A DNA stretch of 22,433 nt from a virus: the IMG/VR virus record IMGVR_UViG_3300027736_000272, positions 1 to 22,433 of that record. One strand, 5' to 3'. Position 1 is the first letter of the stretch; each line of letters opens with the position of its first letter. The translations under genes and the position numbers were made by a program. This document shows positions 15,649 to 21,050 of this stretch, in pieces. A model generated the notes under the pieces. It saw nothing but the letters and a program-made list of their open reading frames with translations, was not told where the DNA came from and did not search any database.

Positions 15649-17457
15649 CTACGCCTCCACCGGCGTCTCGTCAACTGTTTCCTGCGGTGCCTCCTGTGCC
15701 ATGTCCGGCAGGATCCCCAATATCTGCGCCGTCAGCACCTGCATTGCCTCGCAATCCCACAGATGGTTTGGCCTGCCGGTGAACGTCCACCGCAGCCTGG
15801 TGCGCTTAGTCCGTTTGTCCACGGTGGCGCGTTTGCGCTCGGAATTCATGTGGCGCACATATTCCGGCGGGGCGTCCTGCGGGAACTCCCACACCGGGGA
15901 GCCAGTGTTGCGCAGATTGGCGAGGATGTCTTTGATGGGATCCGATGCCCAGTGAAAGAACAGCACCTGTGCTCGGCGGCCCTGCGGAAACTGTGCTGTC
16001 GGTGCCAGTCTCACTGTCGGCGCAACAACGTGGTCCGGTGCGGAGTAGTAGCGTTTCACCGGCTTGTTATCGGTGCCTCGGACCGTAAAGTAGTCTTCCG
16101 CTCGTCCGATTAATGCGGTCCATCCGTATTTTGCGCATTGATCGTAGACTTTTCCATGAAAGCTGTTGCCTGCGTCCATCATAGTGCGCTTGTCGGGGAT
16201 CTTTAGGCGCGTCTGAATTTCGCGAAGTTGGTCCAACGTCAATACCTTGCCCGCCCAGAGTAGTTTGCTGTACCCATTTTTAAGCCAGCATCGGACTACC
16301 ACCCAGTAGTGATCCTGCTGGACATCAATTGCCATTACTCTGGCCGCCTCGTCCTCTAGTGGCCGTCCATCCTGCCACTCATTGACGAAATACTCTGACG
16401 CCTCAAGTTCGAGCGCTGGCATTTCTGCTTCAAGTGCCCAAGGCTGCGCCAACCGTTGCATCCTGAAATCTTTGATGCCCTGGTACACTCCAAGGTGTTT
16501 GGCGTCGTTAGCCTGTACCCACTGGATTACCAAATCTGCCCACCGGATCCACCAGACAGACTGCGCTGAGACTCTCCGGCTGCGGTGGCCCTCCACGTGG
16601 TCATTACCTTCAGAGATCCACTGACTGCGCTGCGTCAACGTTCGCCTGGCTGCCACGGTGTCGGGCGTCTGATGTTGGCAGTGCGGGCACTCATGACGGA
16701 CGCTTTTGACAAGCTCGCCCCAACTCCATTCGCCCTTTTCGTTTTTGGCCTCGTCGTATTTGATGTTTATCCAGTCAGGCTTTACCCATTGCTCGCACCC
16801 AGGACACTGATGGCACCACTGGAATTCCTCGCCGGATCGCCACTCCTCTGTTAATGCGTGCGGCTCCTCGTAGGACTGGCTGACTAGCAGGCAATACCGG
16901 TTCCAGCGGTCGTGCATTCGCTTTTTAAACTGCCCGATCAAGTCTGAGTATTGCCAGCATTCGTCGAGAAACAGTGTCTGCACGCTTTTTTCCTGCGCAT
17001 TGCTGCTGTTAGCGCCCCCGAGCATGAGTGCCATGTGGGCAAAGTAGATGCCATCCTTTTTAGTGTGGTGCCGGTTGCGTGGCATCAGCCCCTTGAGCGG
17101 TTCGCAGGCGTTGAGCACCGGCATAAGCCTTGTCGCCATCCACTCCGCGGAAGTGGCGTCGGTCTGTGTAATACTAAGCATGGGCCCTGGCTGTTGCGCC
17201 ACTGCCCAGCAGGTCAACGCCTCCAGTGCGGTTGATTTGCCTGCGCCGGTACATGCCTGGACGAAAGTCTGGCGGCACGTCGGGTCTGCAAAATCGTTGA
17301 TGACGGCGTTCCACCATGGAGCAACCTGCCGGTCAAAATGTGTTGAGCGGCTCGAGTGTGGGAATCTGACATGCCGCTCGAGCCAGTCCAGAGGATCACC
17401 ATCAAATGCCAACTGAATCCCGGCAGCAGCACCGGCCTTAATACAGTCGGGCGTCAT
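15649..17457 (-). CDS. Terminase large subunit (GpA family)
   Basis: The product has 602 residues. Walker A is ACTGAGKST (about 68-76) and Walker B is TLFLDECWQ (about 161-169). A Cys cluster (CHQCPGC about 215-221 and ECPHC about 256-260) matches the zinc-ribbon of the lambda-GpA-type terminases. The RNase H-like nuclease shows AIDVQ (Asp about 377), TMMDAGNS (Asp about 427) and a late NHLWDCEAMQ (Asp about 568). The enzyme cuts concatemeric DNA and pumps it into the capsid. It overlaps the small subunit gene by ATGA. Lambda GpA is 641 residues, so the length fits. All catalytic elements I can check are present. Confidence 0.93.
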   Translation of the reverse strand: MTPDCIKAGAAAGIQLAFDGDPLDWLERHVRFPHSSRSTHFDRQVAPWWNAVINDFADPTCRQTFVQACTGAGKSTALEALTCWAVAQQPGPMLSITQTDATSAEWMATRLMPVLNACEPLKGLMPRNRHHTKKDGIYFAHMALMLGGANSSNAQEKSVQTLFLDECWQYSDLIGQFKKRMHDRWNRYCLLVSQSYEEPHALTEEWRSGEEFQWCHQCPGCEQWVKPDWINIKYDEAKNEKGEWSWGELVKSVRHECPHCQHQTPDTVAARRTLTQRSQWISEGNDHVEGHRSRRVSAQSVWWIRWADLVIQWVQANDAKHLGVYQGIKDFRMQRLAQPWALEAEMPALELEASEYFVNEWQDGRPLEDEAARVMAIDVQQDHYWVVVRCWLKNGYSKLLWAGKVLTLDQLREIQTRLKIPDKRTMMDAGNSFHGKVYDQCAKYGWTALIGRAEDYFTVRGTDNKPVKRYYSAPDHVVAPTVRLAPTAQFPQGRRAQVLFFHWASDPIKDILANLRNTGSPVWEFPQDAPPEYVRHMNSERKRATVDKRTKRTRLRWTFTGRPNHLWDCEAMQVLTAQILGILPDMAQEAPQETVDETPVEA

Positions 17458-17909
17458 GGCAGCATGGAGATGGCTTGGCCTGCGTTGCGCTTAAGCATCT
17501 CGCCTCGGCTTTTAAGCTTTGGAAGCATCTCGTTTTCAGAGAGTCCGCCAATCTGGCCTGGCAAGTCGTTGACTAGAGCATCAATCTCAGAGCACCAGAT
17601 GGAAAGGATGCGCGTGAATGCCTCCTGCACCTCGGCGGCCAGTACCAGTTCCGCGCGTTCTCGCTGGATTTTAATGTCTAATCGCTCCACTTCTTTTTGA
17701 AGCTTCTGCTTTTTGATGTCGGCCAGTTCCCCCACCGGCTGCGCACGCTTGATGTCCTTAAACTTTTCAATGCCTTCCCATGTCCACGGGAGTCCAGCGG
17801 CGCGCATCTGCTTTTTCCAAGCAAAAGTGGCGGCGTCGCTTACCTGATATTTTTCCGCCACCTCGCCTAGGGTGAGTTCTTTCTTGCTAGGTAATTTTTG
17901 CCGAGCCAT
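17454..17909 (-). CDS. Terminase small subunit
   Basis: The protein has 151 residues. An N-terminal helix-turn-helix-like region (TLGEVAEKYQVSDAATFAWKKQ, about 13-34) would bind the packaging site. A long charged helical linker follows (IKKQKLQKEVERLDIKIQRERAEL), then a C-terminal region that likely oligomerises and contacts the large subunit. It is directly upstream of the large subunit with a stop/start overlap. The start (MARQKLPSKKEL) has a GGAAG about 11 bases upstream. The family is not nameable by eye, but position and architecture are convincing. Confidence 0.85.
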   Translation of the reverse strand: MARQKLPSKKELTLGEVAEKYQVSDAATFAWKKQMRAAGLPWTWEGIEKFKDIKRAQPVGELADIKKQKLQKEVERLDIKIQRERAELVLAAEVQEAFTRILSIWCSEIDALVNDLPGQIGGLSENEMLPKLKSRGEMLKRNAGQAISMLP

Positions 17910-17924
17910 AGGTAGGATCTTCCA

Positions 17925-17954
17925 TTAATAGGGAACTTTTTGCCGATTTCACAA
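17925..17954 (-). promoter_or_regulatory. Candidate promoter for the late operon
   Basis: On the transcribed strand TTGTGA and TATTAA are separated by 18 bases, each matching four of six sigma-70 consensus bases. The site lies between the terminator after the helix-turn-helix gene and the small terminase start. It is a weak prediction, but it sits where a late promoter is needed. Confidence 0.3.
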
Positions 17955-17976
17955 AAAAACAGAAGGGGTGCCCTTC
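17953..17976 (-). terminator. Intrinsic terminator upstream of the terminase genes
   Basis: On the transcript GAAGGG pairs with CCCTTC around a three-base loop. TG and seven T follow. It separates the accessory run from the packaging operon and directly precedes the candidate promoter. Confidence 0.7.
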
Positions 17977-18010
17977 ATGACGTCGATCGATTTTTGCCTT
18001 AGGAGACTCC

Positions 18011-18340
18011 TTATTGGGGGTGTATCGCTCCCTTGGCTCTTTTTGCCATGTCGCTAATTGCCATTGGTCCCACTCCCAGTGCTTTTGACGCCGCCTCTTG
18101 GCTTTTATACGGCGTCAAATGTCCAAGCCCGAGCCCGTATGCTGTTGCCGCCACTCTGATCCGCATGTCAGCGGTCTGATGCCCATCCATCAACCACGTC
18201 AACAATCTTACCACCACAATCCCGCCCCAGTCTGCGCGCTCCTCGTTCAATCGCTCCTCATGCCACTCGGCAATTCCTGCCGCTTGTCCCTCTGTAAGGT
18301 CTGCAAGATCCATTAACTCGGCAATTGTTTCCTCATCCAT
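18011..18340 (-). CDS. Small protein with C-terminal helix-turn-helix-like segment
   Basis: The product has 109 residues. The N-terminal half is acidic and helical (MDEETIAELMDLADLTEGQAAG). The C-terminal part, TPYKSQEAASKALGVGPMAISDMAKRAKG, has the spacing of a helix-turn-helix with a basic recognition end. Its place directly upstream of the terminase operon suits a late regulator, but a DNA-packaging accessory role is also possible. A 17-base dyad lies just before its start codon, which might be an autoregulatory operator. The start is ATG 18340 with a weak AAGG upstream. Confidence 0.65.
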   Translation of the reverse strand: MDEETIAELMDLADLTEGQAAGIAEWHEERLNEERADWGGIVVVRLLTWLMDGHQTADMRIRVAATAYGLGLGHLTPYKSQEAASKALGVGPMAISDMAKRAKGAIHPQ

Positions 18341-18341
18341 G

Positions 18342-18358
18342 TAGGCAAACCTTGCCTA
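18342..18358. promoter_or_regulatory. Perfect dyad, candidate operator or start-site hairpin
   Basis: The site reads TAGGCAA-ACC-TTGCCTA, a 7-bp dyad with a 3-base centre, immediately upstream of the start codon of the helix-turn-helix gene. A half-site copy, CCTTGCCTA, recurs at 18427-18435 in the end of the neighbouring gene. It could be bound by the helix-turn-helix product or form a hairpin that hides the start. Confidence 0.35.
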
Positions 18359-18418
18359 GCTGCTTGGCTGTGTCGAGTCAAAACTTGTGCTATGAGCGCC
18401 CCCCCATTCATCGCCCAA

Positions 18419-18640
18419 CTATTCGGCCTTGCCTAACAATTGCCATCCTATCATCTCCCGATCACCGAGCCTTTGTGCCGCATCGTGGTTTCCATGCTGA
18501 CCCCACACATGCACCGGCTCATCATCCACCTCCCAGCCCTCCATGGCTAACACTGCCACCATTGCAGCCTCAAGATCACTGTCAGCCCTGACAATTGCCA
18601 GCCACCGATGTGTCTCTGTCGTTACACTGTAAATCCCCAT
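18419..18640 (-). CDS. Small hypothetical protein, 73 aa
   Basis: The start at ATG 18640 (MGIYSVTTETHRWLAIVRAD) is preferred because the upstream part of the frame forms an intrinsic terminator. The protein is a compact alpha/beta type with strands GIYSVTTE and WLAIVRA, a helix DLEAAMVAVLAMEGW and a closing strand. No family is recognised. It has no Shine-Dalgarno and starts directly after the terminator's T-tract, so its expression would need readthrough or a leaderless-like start. Confidence 0.55.
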   Translation of the reverse strand: MGIYSVTTETHRWLAIVRADSDLEAAMVAVLAMEGWEVDDEPVHVWGQHGNHDAAQRLGDREMIGWQLLGKAE

Positions 18641-18641
18641 A

Positions 18642-18681
18642 AAAGTGAAAAGCCCGGACATCCTCACACGAGGAGCCGGGC
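18642..18681 (-). terminator. Intrinsic terminator closing the accessory run
   Basis: On the transcript GCCCGG pairs with CCGGGC and the inner TCCTC with GAGGA around a four-base loop. TTTTCACTTTT follows. It is 64 bases after the stop of the coiled-coil gene. Confidence 0.75.
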
Positions 18682-18744
18682 AACTCTCACATCAGTCCCA
18701 CTCCATCCGCCCTTAATCGGTTAGTGTGGACGCTAGATCGCAGC

Positions 18745-18954
18745 TTAAGGCGTGCCATGTTTAAAATCATGCTGCAGTCTAGTCACCCTTTGTCGCCAAA
18801 TCTGGCAGGAGAGGATGTCACCCTTTGCAGGCTTTGAGTCTGCCAAAAGCCACATTGCATCTTTAAGCTGTCGCTCTGACATTGCTAGGGCATCGCGCAA
18901 CTCCTCAACGCTGGCGTGCAGCCGCTCAATCTCCTGCTCGTCGTGTATGCTCAT
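18745..18954 (-). CDS. Small coiled-coil protein, 69 aa
   Basis: The start at ATG 18954 (MSIHDEQEIERLHASVEELRDAL) overlaps the preceding stop by ATGA and has GGAGGAGG upstream, so the longer frame from 18969 is rejected. The product is mostly one amphipathic helix (EIERLHASVEELRDALAMSERQL), ending in WRQRVTRLQHDFKHGTP. No family is assigned. It is the last gene before the terminator of this run. Confidence 0.7.
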   Translation of the reverse strand: MSIHDEQEIERLHASVEELRDALAMSERQLKDAMWLLADSKPAKGDILSCQIWRQRVTRLQHDFKHGTP

Positions 18955-19241
18955 TTTGCCTCCTCCCACTTGCCCATCGTCCGCAGAAACGCCTCTGCGC
19001 GTTGGCGGGCTGTTGCTATCATTGGTTCGTGTGAAAACTGCATCACTTCAATCACGTAATCTTCCATTTCTTCACGTGTCAGCATTTTTTCCGCTTCATG
19101 CATTGCGTTGAGGTCGTTGCACCAATCCCATAGTTCCCAACAAGTGCGGTCAATTCCATTGCTGTGCCACACATAAAAGCCTTCCTCTTTGCTCCATCCA
19201 CTTGCTTTTGCAACTGCCGCGTTAATCTGTTCGTCGGTCAT
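18951..19241 (-). CDS. Phage ABA-sandwich-like protein
   Basis: The protein has 96 residues. The pattern INAAVAKASGW near the start, then CNDLNAMHEAEKML and a C-terminal TARQRAEAFLRTMGKWEE, matches small phage proteins of the ABA-sandwich type that I know from many genomes. Their biochemical role is unknown. It has a strong AAAGGAGG upstream of ATG 19241 and overlaps both neighbours by ATGA. The identification is from pattern memory. Confidence 0.75.
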   Translation of the reverse strand: MTDEQINAAVAKASGWSKEEGFYVWHSNGIDRTCWELWDWCNDLNAMHEAEKMLTREEMEDYVIEVMQFSHEPMIATARQRAEAFLRTMGKWEEAK

Positions 19242-19762
19242 TTGGCCTCCTTTGCTGCTGCGATGAGTGCGTCTGCGTATTCCAATGAGTTTTTGGGGAG
19301 ATCAATAATAAATCCAGAGCTTGTAATAAAGCCTTGCATCGCCATGGCCGCAATCTCCAGCCGCGATGGCTCTGGGCGAGTTGTCTTTGGCTGAAGGTTG
19401 TTCAATTTGTAAGAATCAATCGTATCGTGTAGTTCTGCCTTCAACCGCTCCACATCGGCGCGGGCTTCGTCGCGTTGCTCAATCGCAACAGCCAAATCTG
19501 CCAATGTGTTTTTGTTTGCCCGCTGAACTTGCCAAGCGGCGCGGGCTTCGTCGCGTTCCATCTCTATTGCCTTAAGCTTCTCGCGTCCCACTTTGATCCA
19601 GAGATCCCGATCTACCTGCATTGAATCGTTGAGCCGCTGCAACTCCTCCAGCCTGTCGGCGGCTACGTTCACCAGTGTTGCTATTTGTGGCCCCAGCGGC
19701 ATTAATTCCCGAAGGTGTTTAATCAAGTCCTGTGTTGTCATGTTTTTATCGTCTGTGTTCAT
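19238..19762 (-). CDS. Coiled-coil phage protein, 174 aa
   Basis: The start at ATG 19762 (MNTDDKNMTTQDLIKHL) is chosen over an upstream TTG. An internal ATG (MTTQDL) is a second option. The protein is helical and charged, with heptad-like stretches (VAADRLEELQRLNDSMQ, IEQRDEARADVERLKAELHD) and a more folded C-terminus (PEPSRLEIAAMAMQGFI, then NSLEYADALIAAAKEAK) resembling common phage accessory proteins. The DEARA block occurs twice (MERDEARAAW and EQRDEARADV). Function unknown. It is coupled to the ABA-sandwich-like gene by ATGA. Confidence 0.72.
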   Translation of the reverse strand: MNTDDKNMTTQDLIKHLRELMPLGPQIATLVNVAADRLEELQRLNDSMQVDRDLWIKVGREKLKAIEMERDEARAAWQVQRANKNTLADLAVAIEQRDEARADVERLKAELHDTIDSYKLNNLQPKTTRPEPSRLEIAAMAMQGFITSSGFIIDLPKNSLEYADALIAAAKEAK

Positions 19763-19825
19763 GTTCAATTTTACTCTGTTGGTTTAAACGCATCAGCGTT
19801 TTTCGTGTTTAATTCCTGCGTGTTT

Positions 19826-20365
19826 TTATCCCCACTGCTCTGCCATAGCATTGGCAATGCCTTGATAAGTTGTGGATCGGATCTTCCAACGGTCTGCGCT
19901 CGGCGACAGGTAATATAGCCGTTGCCGTGCTCGTGACGGTAGTTTTAGCATCTGCTCTTTTACGTCGTTGGTTGGAGTCAATGCCGACAGTCCTTTAAGC
20001 CAGAGGCATGTTGCCTTTTGTTCCTGGTGCCCAAACATCCAAGGCTGAATGACCTGGGTCTGCTTTATGCCGCCAATGCGCTCTTTAGCGTACTTGTGCA
20101 TGATTGGGTTCTCGATGGCAATGCGCGGTATTGGAGCGTTCAGGAGGGCAGAGAAAAACTGTGCCGCTTCATCCAGTTTTTCCCACCGCCTGGGATCTTT
20201 GTGCAGCCAAGTGACACCGTCAGCGATGATGTCACTCACATCACCTTGGTAGTGTGGGCCAGGCTTGTCGGGTGGCAGCAGGTCGCAGGAGACGGCGTCG
20301 TGACCGAGGGCGCGGAACGCATCTCGAACTGTGCCGCTATGCTCGCAAGCAATTAATACTCTCAT
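19826..20365 (-). CDS. Cytosine-methyltransferase-like protein lacking the PPC catalytic loop
   Basis: The start at ATG 20365 (MRVLIACEHSGTVRDAF) overlaps the preceding small ORF by ATGA; the longer frame from 20389 is not needed. The 179 residues follow the phage cytosine-methyltransferase-like family closely: cofactor motif CEHSG, CDLLPPDKPG (about 27-36), GPHYQGDVSDI, IAIENPIMH (about 82-90, the ENP motif), QPWMFGHQEQKATCLWLKGL and the closing TYQGIANAMAEQWG. The segment that should carry the PPCT motif between QGDV and the W-L-H block is missing: DIIADG runs straight into VTWLHKDPRRW. This looks like a clean in-frame loss of about 20 residues, so catalysis is doubtful. It may be a dead copy, a modification decoy or a binding protein. 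The family pattern is from memory. Confidence 0.75.
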   Translation of the reverse strand: MRVLIACEHSGTVRDAFRALGHDAVSCDLLPPDKPGPHYQGDVSDIIADGVTWLHKDPRRWEKLDEAAQFFSALLNAPIPRIAIENPIMHKYAKERIGGIKQTQVIQPWMFGHQEQKATCLWLKGLSALTPTNDVKEQMLKLPSRARQRLYYLSPSADRWKIRSTTYQGIANAMAEQWG

Positions 20366-20442
20366 TGAGCCTGCGCCTCGATGAGCCACTGCCTGTAGGG
20401 CTGGTAATCGGCGGTGCAGCGGTAGGTGCGTATCCAGATCAT
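20362..20442 (-). CDS. Very small ORF, 26 aa
   Basis: The product is MIWIRTYRCTADYQPYRQWL plus six residues. It has a very strong GGAGGTGA 5 bases before ATG 20442. It overlaps the zinc-ribbon gene and the methyltransferase-like gene by ATGA on both sides. Such chained overlaps suggest it is translated, either as a microprotein or as a coupling leader for the methyltransferase-like gene. Confidence 0.55.
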   Translation of the reverse strand: MIWIRTYRCTADYQPYRQWLIEAQAQ

Positions 20443-20600
20443 GGCGTCACCTCCACAAGGTCCGTCTCCTCATCCCGGCACCCTTCACACTCCCACTCAT
20501 GGGGGTTGCACCAGTGCCTGCTCATCGGATTGCAGCATGTCGGGCACGTTGGCTCGTCCTGGACGTGCAGCGGGTCTTCGTCTCCCCATAGATGGCTCAT
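20439..20600 (-). CDS. Small zinc-ribbon-like protein, 53 aa
   Basis: The protein starts at ATG 20600 with AGGAGG upstream and overlaps both neighbours by ATGA. It carries CPTCC (about 19-23), a Cys and His in HWCNPHEWEC (about 29-38) and CEGC (about 38-41), a CxxC...CxxC arrangement typical of a zinc ribbon. The ends are acidic. Such proteins often bind nucleic acid or partner proteins. No closer family is recognised. Confidence 0.68.
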   Translation of the reverse strand: MSHLWGDEDPLHVQDEPTCPTCCNPMSRHWCNPHEWECEGCRDEETDLVEVTP

Positions 20601-20785
20601 TTTGCCACCTCCTGCAGTAGCTCATTGTAGGTCTTGCGCCACAGCTCTGCCTGTTCGCCGGTCAGAACGCATTTGGCTCCCAGGTGTAAGGAAATTGAAC
20701 ACTCAAGCTTAATTCTGAGGTCTGCGCATGTTTCCTCGAGTAAAATGAGCCGTTCTTCAAGTCGTTGTTGTCGTGTATGTTCCAT
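20597..20785 (-). CDS. Small helical protein, 62 aa, first of the accessory run
   Basis: The product (MEHTRQQRLEERLILLEETC...) is predicted to be mainly helical with a short C-terminal helix (EQAELWRKTYNELLQEVAK). It has only a weak AGAG upstream of ATG 20785. It is the first gene after the repeat region and overlaps the zinc-ribbon gene by ATGA. Function unknown. Confidence 0.65.
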   Translation of the reverse strand: MEHTRQQRLEERLILLEETCADLRIKLECSISLHLGAKCVLTGEQAELWRKTYNELLQEVAK

Positions 20786-20800
20786 GTTGTTTACTCTGGT

Positions 20801-21050
20801 TGCGAGGTGACTTTTTTTTTACGTTTTGCCTCGCACGTTGTATGTTGTTTGTTTTGTGTCACTTCCAAGCCAAATGCGAGGATGCGAGGTTGATGTTGTA
20901 CTTTTTACATGAGAAGATCAATAAATAATATATATATAGTATATAAAGTGGGGACTTTTGCCTCGCATCCTCGCATTTTGGCAAAATTACTCTGGAAATT
21001 TGACTGCGAGGTTAGCCGTTTTCGGAAAACCCTTGCCTCGCATCCTCGCA
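20801..21050. repeat. Alternating inverted TGCGAGG repeats around an AT-rich core, candidate replication origin
   Basis: Six copies of TGCGAGG or its complement alternate in orientation: 20801-20808 (+), 20828-20835 (-), 20875-20890 (+, doubled), 20960-20975 (-, doubled), 21005-21012 (+) and 21035-21050 (-, doubled). The doubled unit is TGCGAGGATGCGAGG. The central pair extends outward with GCCAAA, giving an arm of about 21 bases at each end of 71 bases that include AATAAATAATATATATATAG. The last copy lies in the end of the helicase gene. Iterons or inverted repeats flanking an AT-rich unwinding element next to a replication gene are typical of origins, but no initiator is identified. A recombination or regulatory site is also possible. 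Confidence 0.6.

Noticed and set aside
19784-19815. Small hairpin (AAACGC/GCGTTT) followed by T on the plus strand between the coiled-coil and methyltransferase-like genes
   Set aside because: It would terminate plus-strand transcription, but no plus-strand gene precedes it. The stem is AT-rich and short.
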